64,000 nt of DNA from the NCBI GenBank assembly GCA_021405325.1, contig QWII01000023.1, positions 62,001-126,000 on the forward strand, in the 5' to 3' direction. Of the stretch, positions 1-8,046 are shown one piece after another. Each line of letters starts with the position of its first letter. Within the stretch, counting starts at the first letter, position 1. The stretch comes from Caldilinea sp. CFX5. GTDB taxonomy: Bacteria > Chloroflexota > Anaerolineae > Caldilineales > Caldilineaceae. Below the pieces are notes generated by a model that was not told the origin of the DNA, ran no database searches, and saw only the letters and a list, made by a program, of their open reading frames with translations. The position numbers and the translations under genes are program-made.

Positions 1-1
1 T

Positions 2-313
2 ACGATCAACCGCTTGTACCGGCGTGGCATGAGCGCTGAGGAACTTTACGAAGTCACGCGTGGCAACTGGGTGATCGGTCAGCGTCGCGCACAGGCGAAA
101 TATGCCTTTGCCGTCTACAATGGTATTATCCGTGAGGTCTACGAAATCCACCGCTGGCAGCCGGCCACTGCTCACAGAGAGAGCCAAAAACGACAGTAAC
201 GCTGTCGTTTTGATGGCGTTGTTGCTACACATTTGCGTCACTACGTGGGCGGAAGCACCGTCAATTATGCCATAACCGGTACCCAGAATCCGATCCGTTA
301 TGTGAACTGTTAG
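2..313 (+). pseudogene. 3' end of an uncharacterised gene interrupted by an in-frame TAA
   Basis: The frame is open from the left edge, so the 5' part lies outside the window. It reads through LYRRGMSAEELYEVTRGNW and an alternating hydrophobic stretch (AFAVYNGIIREVYEI), then meets TAA at 197-199. The same frame continues without another stop for 37 codons to TAG at 311-313, ending in YVGGSTVNYAITGTQNPIRYVNC (written here only as a motif: YVGxS, then QNPIRYVNC). From memory, uncharacterised bacterial proteins carrying the first block commonly end in a YVGKS...GAQNPI(R/K)YVNC-like tail, so the downstream part looks like the genuine C-terminus. That makes the TAA a nonsense mutation, a sequencing error or a recoding site. 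The function is unknown to me. A restriction- or PUA/ASCH-like role is possible but unsupported. Confidence 0.55.
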
Positions 314-347
314 GTTTAGGACCTTCCAAAATCCCTGATGATCACTG

Positions 348-746
348 TCATTCCCAATCCTCTAGCTGTAGTTCTGCGATCCTGCCAAACTCGGCTGTAT
401 TGTGCGTAACCAAAGTAACCTGATTTGCGACAGCAATGGCTGCAATTTGTAAATCATAGGGGCCGATGGGCGTACCCTTCTTAGCTAAATCGGCCCGGAT
501 TTCGCCAAAAATTTGAGCCGCAGCATCATCAAAGGGCAACGAGATAAATTGATTGAGAAAACGTAGCTGTTTGGCGAGCGATAGCTCCGGTGTTTGGCTT
601 TTCATCGCGCCATAAAAAAGTTCCGCTTTGACGACCGAACAGACTACAATGGCGTCCGTCGGCATGGTACGCAACTTCTCGACCAGTGGTAAAGATCGCC
701 CACTAATATACCGGATACAAGCGTTGGTATCGAGCAGGTATTTCAT
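348..746 (-). CDS. vapC: PIN-domain ribonuclease toxin, VapC-like
   Basis: This 132-aa protein has the PIN nuclease pattern: LLDTN at the N-terminus (D6, N8), KAELFYG (E42) and GPYDLQIAAIA (D98), then THNTAEF near the C-terminus. These acidic residues bind the Mg2+ needed for RNA cleavage in VapC toxins, many of which cut initiator tRNA or rRNA. I chose ATG at 746 because it overlaps the stop of the upstream antitoxin gene as ATGA and has a GGGAAGAG-like ribosome site before it. An alternative GTG lies two codons upstream at 752. The overlap implies translational coupling, as in most type II toxin-antitoxin operons. The length is normal for the family and all key acids are present, so it is probably active. 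The RNA target cannot be read from the sequence. Confidence 0.85.
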   Translation of the reverse strand: MKYLLDTNACIRYISGRSLPLVEKLRTMPTDAIVVCSVVKAELFYGAMKSQTPELSLAKQLRFLNQFISLPFDDAAAQIFGEIRADLAKKGTPIGPYDLQIAAIAVANQVTLVTHNTAEFGRIAELQLEDWE

Positions 747-1003
747 TGCCACTCTTCCCGTACTTCATAATTACCCTGTGGCTCACGCTCTGGGAAATCA
801 GGGATGGAACCAAAGGTTTCCTCAAAAAAGCCCAAAGGCCAACCATTCGCATCGACAGCAACCGTCTGTTCGTTGTGTACAGTACCATTGGTGCTTGCTT
901 CATCCAATGGTAGAATGATGATCTCCACCCGTCGATGACGCAACTCAATCGGAACTGTAATCGTCTCAGGGACCTCGTCAATAATTTGGCGAAAGTAAGT
1001 CAT
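743..1003 (-). CDS. antitoxin partner of the PIN toxin
   Basis: This 86-aa protein is encoded directly upstream of the PIN toxin and overlaps it by 4 bp. The N-terminus (MTYFRQIIDEVPETITVPIEL) fits a short beta/helix DNA-binding or dimerisation segment. The C-terminus carries a GWPLGFFEETFGSIPDFPER-type block, followed by a QGNYEVREEW tail. Such blocks are common in small antitoxins paired with PIN toxins in Chloroflexota and cyanobacteria, where the tail typically wraps the toxin active site. The open frame extends upstream to 1063, but ATG at 1003 begins the conserved part and has AAAGG upstream. The product probably also autoregulates the operon. The exact antitoxin family is not certain. 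Confidence 0.8.
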   Translation of the reverse strand: MTYFRQIIDEVPETITVPIELRHRRVEIIILPLDEASTNGTVHNEQTVAVDANGWPLGFFEETFGSIPDFPEREPQGNYEVREEWQ

Positions 1004-1190
1004 GATTGTTGCCTTTCCCTGTTGCTGATAACTGCGCCTGTCCGCCATTGTATCATGGCGCACCTCTGTTTATCGAAAGTTGGTCACAGCCTATCAACGC
1101 TGAACATGAGCAATTTGGTCAAGCGCACGGTTGCCTTCTTGGGTACAATGCACTGTCATGGAGACCGCACAGCACAACGCTGAACTCGGC

Positions 1191-4100
1191 TCACCGTTGG
1201 ATCAGCGGCAGATAGACTTTACGCTCCGTTTGGGCGAAAGTGACCGTCGCGGTTGCTTGCAGGGCGCCAAGGCTGGCTGTGACCTGCGCCACCCCTGTGG
1301 TTGTCGCTGCGGTCAGCGGCGCAAGGGCCACGCCATTGGCTGTAGTTTGGGCCGAACTGCTGATCGATCCCGATGAGGTGGTAAAGTTGACCACCTGACC
1401 GGCGATAGGATTGCCAAACCCATCCGTGACCGTGGCGCGCACGGTGGCGACACTCTGCCCATCGGCAGCCAATGTAGTCGGGGTGATGACGGTTGTGAGC
1501 AAGGCCGGCGCGCCCGCCACAAAGGTAACGGTTGCCGTCCGGTTGATGGCGCCGACGCTGGCGATCACGGTGGCATTGCCCACGGTTGTTGGCGCAAGAA
1601 GGTTCACGCTCACCTGCCCGTTAAGATCGGTTTTTCCGCTGCTTGCCGGCAGTAGACCCAATGTTGTGGTGAAATGAACCACCTGGTTGGGCGTCGGATT
1701 GCCATTGGCATCTTTCGCGACAACTGTGAGCGTGCTCGTGCTGCTGCCATCAGCGATGAGTTGACCCGGCGTCGCGGTCATGGCAAGGGTGGCGGCGGCG
1801 CCAATGAAAACCGTGAGATCACTATGGCGATAGCCGGCGGTGACATAAGGCGGCAGATCGGTGATGGCTTGATTCGGGTCGCCGGTGTGATAAATGAGGA
1901 CATTTTTCAGCACATAGGGGCCATCAACGCCATGTGACAGGATCTGCGTGGCGCTAAAGGGCAAGGTGATGCTCTGGACAGCCCCGGCGGTCACGGCTAC
2001 GCTGGTTTCCACCCACTGAATTTCCTGGTCATCTTTGTCCACCAGCCGTCCTTGGGCAATCACAACGCCATTGTTGCCCGACTGAATGGGCGCCACAATG
2101 GTGAGATAATTGTTCTGGCTATCTTGATTCATGGCAACGGCGGCATCGTGGAAATCACCGGCAAGTGTCACCAGCGGGAAAGCAAAGGCGGTCGCGGTGT
2201 ACGGTTGGGTCGTAGCGGCCAGGCTTTGTTGATCAATGACCTCACCCGCCGTCGTCAGGCGCACTTGCGTCACCTGATAGGGGCCGTCTATCCCATGTTG
2301 ACGAATCAGACCGCCAGCGAAATCAAGCGTGATCGTCGGATTGACGCCGGTATGGAGATCGACATCTTTGGTGATGTCCGTAATCAATTGCCCGGCCTGA
2401 TCGTTGAGGGAAGCGGAAAGGTGGTAAAGGCCCGGCGTGGTCGCGCTAATTGTGCTAGTGACGCGCAGGAGATCATACAAACCGTCACGATTCAAATCAA
2501 TGCCCTGGTCGGTGTAAGCCCCGGCTACAAGTTCAGCGCCGCCGCCTGGTTCAAATTGCGTCGCCGCGTAGGCTGTGGTGGTGGTATAGGCTTGGGTCAG
2601 AAAGGCCACGCGTTCCTGGTTGCTATCACGCACTTCCAGATAGCGCAGCGTGTACGGCCCATTCTTGCGTTGCCAGCGGATACTTTTGCCATCAAAGTGC
2701 AGCGTTTGAGCGCCGGAAGTGGTGAAAGCGGTGGTGGCTACGGCGCCGGGAATGGCACTGCCATCAGCCGCGTATAACCAACCGACGAGGGTGTAGCTGC
2801 CGGCGCGATTCACTTGAACGCCGACATCAAACTTGAGGGTATCGAACCGACCATTGTTGTTACTATCGACACCGCTGTCCGCATAAGCGCTGTTGTAGGT
2901 AACAGCCGGCGCGACAAAGCTGGTCATGCTGTAGGCAGCAGTTGTATAGGCGTTATCGGCAAAGTCGGCAACGTCACCTTCGTCGCCGGTGCGCAGTTCG
3001 ACATGCGCCAGTTTATAGGGGCCATTTTCCCCTTGCAACCGCAGCAACTTGCCATCGAAAGCGAGTTGCATCTGGTGTGCGCCTGCGCTTAACGTGGCGC
3101 TGGCGTAGGCCCAGGCCAGGTTGGCGCCGGCGCCACCTTGCAGCCAGCCGACCAGTTGATAGGTCGCCGGCGCAGTGACATTGACGCCGACCGTGATGCG
3201 TAAAGCTTCAAATTGCCCATGATTATCGGCATCCACGCCAGCATCCGTATAGGCGCCGCTCAACTGGGCGAGTTCGGGCCAGACAACTGCCGGTGTTTGG
3301 TATTGACTGTATGTCGTGACCAGGCCACTGACTGCACTTGCCTGCGCTACCTGGGCAGCGGCGGCAGCGACAAAAGCTGGGTTGGATTGCTTGCCGGGGT
3401 TGGCCCAATCTTGCGCCGCCACTCCTTTCTGGTTATGCCCGGCGACAATGGCGTCAAATTCATTGTCGCCGTAATATTTGTAGACTGCGCTCTTCTTGTG
3501 TGCCAAGTCTTTGCTGTCGGTCTTGGCCTTATCCGTACCAAAAGCGTCTTCGTACTCATTAGGCAATTTATCATAGTAGGCATTGGTCGGCACTTGAAAA
3601 TCAGCATCGGCTTTACCAACCCAAATGCCACCCGGCGCCCAATTCACCTTGATCGTCGTGCGATGGCGCAACTCGTGGGCGATCACTTCGGCGACGGAGT
3701 CAATGCCGCGCACATTGCCATAGATCGTCCCGTCGATGGCTAGCCCACCGGGATAATGGGTTTCGGCGGCGGCCGGCCCCAGCTCTACTCTGTCACTCGT
3801 AGGACTCCAAGCCCCATAACTGCCCGTACCTTTGGTGGCATCATAGGTCACTTTGGGGTCGGTCAAGCCCGGCACGGCGCCGTCGCGGCCCCAGTAGTCA
3901 AACCAATTGGGTTTGCCGTCGCCATTCGCATCGCCCTTTTTCTCGAAAAAGAGTGTAAACTCATACGCCTGGCTAATTTGCCCGGTCAAGCCGCTGCTTT
4001 TGTTTTGATAGGTGACGGTCGCCTTGATCTGCTTTTTGCCGTGGGTTCCCTGGTCTGGTTTGTAGGTATACGGGTTGCCGTCGCCCGGCTTCAGATCGCC

Positions 4101-4865
4101 CGACCAACTGACATTGGTCACGACAAAATCGCTGGGCGTTTCCACTACTGCTTCGAGCTTGACATCATAGGTGGTCATCGGGTGGTTGACATCTTTACTG
4201 CCCGTCACCTTGATCGCTTTGATCTTTGGCGGCCGCAAGACCAGGGGTTGATCGAGTACATTCCCCCATTGCCAGGAGACCTCACAGGCATCGTTGGGGT
4301 CATGTAAGTAACCGACATTGGCGCGCAACCAGGTCGTTTCGGTAAAGGTGGCCGGCATGGTAAATTGGCTGATCCCCGTCATCGTGCCGTTATAGTTGAT
4401 CGCCAGATAGCCGGTCAGCGTTTTATCCATCACCCGTTCGGCCGCATCCCACTTTTTGTCGCCATTCCAATCGATCCAGGCATTCACATGCTCCGGGCTT
4501 GGATCATACGAAGGACATTCCTGGCCGGCCACACACTTCTCCGGATTGGCAATAAAGACATTCACCTGCAACTTCATGGTGCCATCGCCGTTTGGCGTCA
4601 AGATGGCCGCGGTGATGCGTTCGAATTCGCTGGAGCCGCCTGAAGATGGGCAATAGCCCGGCGCGGCGTCAGCCCCATGTTGTTGGCTGGCATTGATATT
4701 GTTGGGTTGCCCACGTCCATTAGATGGATCGCTGCTGGTTGGTATGGCGGTTGGCGTAGGATCAACGGCCATTGCTGTCGACCCATCGGCAGCCAAGACA
4801 AATGCCATGATGAGGAGCAGACAGCTAATGGCTTTGTTGAAATGAAGTTGATATGGGACACTCAT
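1191..4865 (-). CDS. large secreted zincin-like protein with repeat and Big_1 Ig domains
   Basis: This 1224-aa exported protein opens with a signal peptide (hydrophobic AISCLLLIMAFVLA, then an ADGSTAMA cleavage region). A GEVED-like segment with WIDWNGDKKWDAAE follows. A zinc-protease motif HELRH has H397, E398 and H401, with PNEYEDAFG downstream as a possible third ligand. The middle holds three or four units of about 120 residues, each with a DxxxDxNxxGxxDxL calcium-like loop and a later GPYxLxxVxxR signature. Two C-terminal bacterial Ig (Big_1) domains resemble intimin/invasin stalks. The protein ends VYLPLIQR, a motif shared with other exported proteins in this window. ATG 4865 is preceded by GAGG, and the extended -10 promoter lies 40 bp upstream. 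It is probably a surface or extracellular protease or adhesin. Activity is inferred only from the HExxH motif. Confidence 0.8.
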   Translation of the reverse strand: MSVPYQLHFNKAISCLLLIMAFVLAADGSTAMAVDPTPTAIPTSSDPSNGRGQPNNINASQQHGADAAPGYCPSSGGSSEFERITAAILTPNGDGTMKLQVNVFIANPEKCVAGQECPSYDPSPEHVNAWIDWNGDKKWDAAERVMDKTLTGYLAINYNGTMTGISQFTMPATFTETTWLRANVGYLHDPNDACEVSWQWGNVLDQPLVLRPPKIKAIKVTGSKDVNHPMTTYDVKLEAVVETPSDFVVTNVSWSGDLKPGDGNPYTYKPDQGTHGKKQIKATVTYQNKSSGLTGQISQAYEFTLFFEKKGDANGDGKPNWFDYWGRDGAVPGLTDPKVTYDATKGTGSYGAWSPTSDRVELGPAAAETHYPGGLAIDGTIYGNVRGIDSVAEVIAHELRHRTTIKVNWAPGGIWVGKADADFQVPTNAYYDKLPNEYEDAFGTDKAKTDSKDLAHKKSAVYKYYGDNEFDAIVAGHNQKGVAAQDWANPGKQSNPAFVAAAAAQVAQASAVSGLVTTYSQYQTPAVVWPELAQLSGAYTDAGVDADNHGQFEALRITVGVNVTAPATYQLVGWLQGGAGANLAWAYASATLSAGAHQMQLAFDGKLLRLQGENGPYKLAHVELRTGDEGDVADFADNAYTTAAYSMTSFVAPAVTYNSAYADSGVDSNNNGRFDTLKFDVGVQVNRAGSYTLVGWLYAADGSAIPGAVATTAFTTSGAQTLHFDGKSIRWQRKNGPYTLRYLEVRDSNQERVAFLTQAYTTTTAYAATQFEPGGGAELVAGAYTDQGIDLNRDGLYDLLRVTSTISATTPGLYHLSASLNDQAGQLITDITKDVDLHTGVNPTITLDFAGGLIRQHGIDGPYQVTQVRLTTAGEVIDQQSLAATTQPYTATAFAFPLVTLAGDFHDAAVAMNQDSQNNYLTIVAPIQSGNNGVVIAQGRLVDKDDQEIQWVETSVAVTAGAVQSITLPFSATQILSHGVDGPYVLKNVLIYHTGDPNQAITDLPPYVTAGYRHSDLTVFIGAAATLAMTATPGQLIADGSSTSTLTVVAKDANGNPTPNQVVHFTTTLGLLPASSGKTDLNGQVSVNLLAPTTVGNATVIASVGAINRTATVTFVAGAPALLTTVITPTTLAADGQSVATVRATVTDGFGNPIAGQVVNFTTSSGSISSSAQTTANGVALAPLTAATTTGVAQVTASLGALQATATVTFAQTERKVYLPLIQR

Positions 4866-4905
4866 CGCATCAATCCTCAAAGTGGTCAAGGTGGTTGCCC
4901 GATAG

Positions 4906-4914
4906 ATTATAACA
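4906..4914 (-). promoter_or_regulatory. extended -10 promoter for the 1224-aa secreted protein gene
   Basis: Read on the minus strand, the sequence is TGTTATAAT, a consensus -10 hexamer with the extended TGn element. A poor -35 (TTGCGT) lies about 21 bp further upstream. Transcription would start near 4899, leaving a leader of about 34 nt before ATG 4865. This is inferred from consensus only. Confidence 0.55.
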
Positions 4915-5237
4915 CGGTTATGCCCAATGCGCACGCAACCACCAGCGATTTAGCGTTTGCTGGCTTTCAGCGTAGAATACCATCCCGGCTTTATTCCCAA
5001 TGCCGAAAAACGGATGGCAATGTTCCGCCAGGCTAGACAGCATCCCCGCCAGGGTGGCTTCTGGATCTTCTAAAACGGTTGGCAACAGGTCTGTAAGCCG
5101 TTGTTTGCCCCATGATTACAATACCTTTGACCTATCTTCCCCTTACCCCTGAAACTTACTCTTGCCACCTCACGTTTTTTTAGGCAAAATGGCAGAAGTA
5201 GCAAGGTGAACAATTGCCTTTCCACGTAGTCTGATTT
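4915..5237. other. gene-free stretch between divergent genes
   Basis: About 320 bp separate the divergently transcribed secreted-protein and FGE-like genes. I see no RNA gene or strong terminator. The only structure is a weak imperfect inverted repeat around 5075-5110 (AACGGTTGGCAACA against TGTAAGCCGTT). Confidence 0.4.
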
Positions 5238-5266
5238 TTGCCTTGCCCATATGCTGTAAGTACAAT
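5238..5266 (+). promoter_or_regulatory. possible promoter for the FGE-like gene
   Basis: TTGCCT at 5238-5243 and TACAAT at 5261-5266 are separated by exactly 17 bp. If used, the transcription start would fall at about 5273, next to ATG 5274, giving a leaderless mRNA. No Shine-Dalgarno sequence precedes that ATG, which fits but does not prove it. Confidence 0.35.
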
Positions 5267-5273
5267 GAACCTT

Positions 5274-6773
5274 ATGTCTAACGAACGGCTGAACTCTTGG
5301 TTTTCCTTATTGCCTGCCAAGTCACCCAAGGCGGATGTGCGTGACCAGCGGCGGCGCTCGTCAGTGGGACGCTCGACGCTGGATTGGGACTTTGGCGCCG
5401 AAAGCACGCCGCTAGAGCGGCGGGCGGGTAGCCCCATTACGCCGCCCCAACGCTTTCGGCGCCCTGACCTGGAGCCATACCGTCCGGTCCGTCCTGAGCC
5501 GGCAGCGGCGGCCCCTGCCCCCGTGCGCCCGCCGCCGGAATTGCCCAAAGATGGGCGCACCCGCCGGGCAATGGCAACCCGGATGGCGCTGGACGAAGCC
5601 TTAGATCACTGGTGGACCGATGGCGCCTTGCCTTCGTTAGGACTCTTACGCGATGGTCTGCTGCTCTTAGAAGCCGGCTATCCACTGGATGAAGCACAAT
5701 CATCCTTTTTGTTGCGGGTTGCCTTACGGCGCCAACGTGGTATGATTACGGCGCTACGCCATCAGACTGATCCGGATCGCACCGCGTTTCTGATCAAAGA
5801 GGCGCTGTTAGACCAGAAGCAACCCTTGCCGCCCAAACTGTTGCGCGAGCTCCAGCACGAGGATGAAAGGAGTGCCACCTGGTTGGATTATCTCATCCAT
5901 GATCTGGCCTATGAGGTAGGGGTGGCGCAGGGCAAGCGACAAGAATTGGCGACACGCGCCCTGGCGCAGATTCGCCCGGATGCCCAGGCGTGGTCGGCAA
6001 CCGCCTATGCCGCAACCACAACCCAACAGCCCACGCCGCTTTCTTACCGGTGGGGCTTGCGCTGGTTGTTATGGGCGCTGTTATTGTTAATTGCTGTGAT
6101 CAGTTATGGCGTCCGCTCCCGCAGCTATGACCAGATTGTGCGCATTCCCGCCGGTAGCTATACCATCAGTGATCCCCTCAGCGAAGGGCGTACACGCACG
6201 GTGGTCGTGCCGGCCTATCGGATTGATCTAACCGAAGTGACCAATGGCGCGTATGCGCGCTGTGTCACCAATGGCAGTTGTCCGGTGCCCAGCACGCCCG
6301 CCAGCGCGACGCGTGCGGACTATTACACCAATCCAGCCTATGCCGAATTTCCGGTTGTCAATGTAACCTGGGATAATGCCAACGCTTATTGCGCCTGGTT
6401 GGGAAAAGAATTGCCCACAATAGAAGAGTGGGAGGTCGCCGCTAGTATCGCGCCCCTGACCCGGCGCACCTTTGCTTATCCATGGGGCGACCGTTTCGAT
6501 CCGCGCTTTGTCAATGGCGGGAGCGCTGAGGATCGCGATACGCTGGCCGTTGGCTCGTTTCACCCGGTGGGCAACAGCTCCTTTGGTCTGCGGGATATGG
6601 CCGGCAATGTGGCGGAGTGGACGGCGTCGCCGTCGGCGGAATTGTTTGATGGGTTTGTTGTGAAGGGTGGTTCGTATCGCGATAGTGCTGATCTCTTACG
6701 CTTGGCTGTTCAACAAAATTTGGTGCGCACAACCGCCGAACCCTGGCTTGGCTTTCGGTGTGTGAGCAAGTAA
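5274..6773 (+). CDS. membrane-anchored formylglycine-generating-enzyme (SUMF1)-like protein
   Basis: This 499-aa protein has three parts. Residues 1-80 are proline/arginine-rich and probably disordered. Residues 85-255 form a helical cytoplasmic domain of unknown type. A single membrane segment (WLLWALLLLIAVISYGV) lies near residue 270. The C-terminal 210 residues form an FGE-sulfatase domain with IPAGSY, PVVNVTWDNANAYCAW, LPTIEEWE, AYPWGD, DMAGNVAEW, KGGSYRD and LGFRCV. In this family most bacterial members outside sulfatase or selenoneine pathways are sensory or effector domains rather than true FGEs, and no sulfatase lies nearby. The domain would be extracytoplasmic. ATG 5274 is favoured because the alternative ATG 5265 overlaps the candidate -10. 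The role could be signal sensing linked to kinases or STAND proteins. Confidence 0.75.
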   Translation: MSNERLNSWFSLLPAKSPKADVRDQRRRSSVGRSTLDWDFGAESTPLERRAGSPITPPQRFRRPDLEPYRPVRPEPAAAAPAPVRPPPELPKDGRTRRAMATRMALDEALDHWWTDGALPSLGLLRDGLLLLEAGYPLDEAQSSFLLRVALRRQRGMITALRHQTDPDRTAFLIKEALLDQKQPLPPKLLRELQHEDERSATWLDYLIHDLAYEVGVAQGKRQELATRALAQIRPDAQAWSATAYAATTTQQPTPLSYRWGLRWLLWALLLLIAVISYGVRSRSYDQIVRIPAGSYTISDPLSEGRTRTVVVPAYRIDLTEVTNGAYARCVTNGSCPVPSTPASATRADYYTNPAYAEFPVVNVTWDNANAYCAWLGKELPTIEEWEVAASIAPLTRRTFAYPWGDRFDPRFVNGGSAEDRDTLAVGSFHPVGNSSFGLRDMAGNVAEWTASPSAELFDGFVVKGGSYRDSADLLRLAVQQNLVRTTAEPWLGFRCVSK

Positions 6774-6779
6774 TCTTTG

Positions 6780-6992
6780 GTTGGGCAGTAAGACAGTAAG
6801 CCAGTAAAACAGTGAGTCAGTCGAACAGCAAGCCAGGCATTTGCGGCCTACCGTCTTACTGCCCCACTGTCTTACTGCCCCACTGATTTACTTATGTTTG
6901 AAAATACTAGTACAGAGCGGCCTAAGTAAGCCAGTAGGTCAGTAGGACAGTAAGTCAGTCACTGTCTCACTGTCTCACTGTCTCACTGTCAA
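6780..6992. repeat. inverted arrays of a degenerate 8-bp repeat (CAGTAAGN)
   Basis: The intergenic region holds an array of CAGTAAGA, CAGTAAGC, CAGTAAAA, CAGTGAGT and similar units. An array in the opposite sense follows (CTTACTGC, CCCACTGT and so on, up to about 6897). A second, similar pair lies at 6925-6992 (CAGTAGGT, CAGTAGGA, CAGTAAGT, then CACTGTCT x3). Each pair can fold into a long hairpin. Unit length stays at 8 bp although the bases vary. It could act as a transcription barrier between the FGE-like and CysQ-like genes, but its function is unknown. Confidence 0.8.
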
Positions 6993-7059
6993 CTATGGGT
7001 TTATTTACGCCGTCATGTACTAGACCGTAGTCGCTACTAGTAATGGGGTTTTGATCATA

Positions 7060-7926
7060 ATGATAACGCAAAAGTTAGATACACTTGATCTGACGGCGGA
7101 AATTGAATTAGCTTCGACCTTGGCGCGGGAAGCTGCGACCATTGTCAATACCTTTTATGTTGGTTCGTCAGAAGTGCGCTACAAATCACATAATGAACCG
7201 GTGACAGAAGCCGATCGCTCGGCCAACCTGCACATTGTTTCGCGCATTCAGGCGGCCTTTCCAGAGGATGGCATTCTTTCGGAAGAATCCAAGGACAACC
7301 TGAATCGGCTTAACAAAGCGCGCGTTTGGATCATCGATCCGTTGGACGGCACCAAAGAGTTTATTGCCCGCAACGGCGAATTTTCGATCATGATTGGCCT
7401 GGCGATCGGCGGGCGGGCAGTGATGGGGGTTATCATGCAGCCGGACCCCGGCTTACTCTATGTTGGTGCGGTCAATTTTGGCGCCTACCTCTATGAACAT
7501 GGCGAGCGCATCCCGCTGGCTGTGAGCGACCAGGCCGACATCAGCCGGATGGTCATGGTCAGCAGCCGCAGCCATCGCCAGCAGATTGTCGATAAGGTGC
7601 GCAAAGACCTGCGCATTACCCGTGAGCGGGTGAGCGGCAGCGTCGGGCTGAAAGTCGGGCTGATCAGTCGCCAGTTGGCTGATCTCTATGTCCACCCCAG
7701 CCCCGGCTGTAAAGAGTGGGACATCTGCGCGCCCCATGCCTTGTTGGAAGCGGCCGGCGGCCAGATTACCGACTGTTGGGGCAACCCAATTATCTTCAAC
7801 AAACGCGATGTGCGCGCCCACAATGGCCTGCTCGCCTCCAACGGTCAAACCCACGACCAGATTGTCGAAGTGGTCGGCGGCATCTGTGAAGAGTTCGGCT
7901 ATAACCAGGACGACGGGTTCTGGTGA
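7060..7926 (+). CDS. CysQ/inositol-monophosphatase family phosphatase
   Basis: This 288-aa enzyme is of the lithium-sensitive phosphatase superfamily. It has EPVTEADRSAN, then SEES, the metal-binding motif DPLDGTKEF (D93, D96) and the late EWDICAPHALLEAAGG block (D221). DPLDGTKEF favours the CysQ/3'(2'),5'-bisphosphate nucleotidase branch, which hydrolyses PAP to AMP in sulfate assimilation. Inositol phosphatases usually read DPIDGTxNF. All metal ligands are present and the length is normal. ATG 7060 is chosen over an upstream in-frame TTG at 7051, and a GGGG run sits about 12 nt before it. The gene is flanked on both sides by palindromic repeats, so it is probably transcribed alone. No sulfate genes are adjacent. 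Confidence 0.85.
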   Translation: MITQKLDTLDLTAEIELASTLAREAATIVNTFYVGSSEVRYKSHNEPVTEADRSANLHIVSRIQAAFPEDGILSEESKDNLNRLNKARVWIIDPLDGTKEFIARNGEFSIMIGLAIGGRAVMGVIMQPDPGLLYVGAVNFGAYLYEHGERIPLAVSDQADISRMVMVSSRSHRQQIVDKVRKDLRITRERVSGSVGLKVGLISRQLADLYVHPSPGCKEWDICAPHALLEAAGGQITDCWGNPIIFNKRDVRAHNGLLASNGQTHDQIVEVVGGICEEFGYNQDDGFW

Positions 7927-7943
7927 TTCGTGCTACATGCTAC

Positions 7944-8010
7944 GTGTTGCGTGCTGCGTGCTGCGTTCCCTTCGACAGGCTCAGGGAACGCAGCACGCAG
8001 CACGCAGCAC
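7944..8010. repeat. hairpin with 7-bp tandem repeats in its arms
   Basis: Two 28-bp arms (7944-7971 and 7983-8010) pair with a single mismatch around an 11-nt loop. The arms consist of TGCTGCG units repeated every 7 bp, continuing leftwards as TGCTACA and TGCTACG. The apex (TTCGACAGGCTCAGGGAA) matches a palindrome that I recall as widespread in Chloroflexota and other genomes. It sits between the CysQ-like gene and the GH/M23 gene and could terminate transcription or protect the mRNA end. Confidence 0.85.
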
Positions 8011-8046
8011 AAATCATCCCTGTACTCACAGAATAAGGCGCAATCA

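Noticed and set aside
2052..2777. 241-codon plus-strand frame
   Set aside because: It lies wholly antisense to the 1224-aa secreted protein, whose domains are clear; it is a shadow caused by GC bias.
6780..6992. CRISPR array
   Set aside because: Repeats are 8 bp, contiguous and degenerate, without spacers, and no cas genes are in the window.
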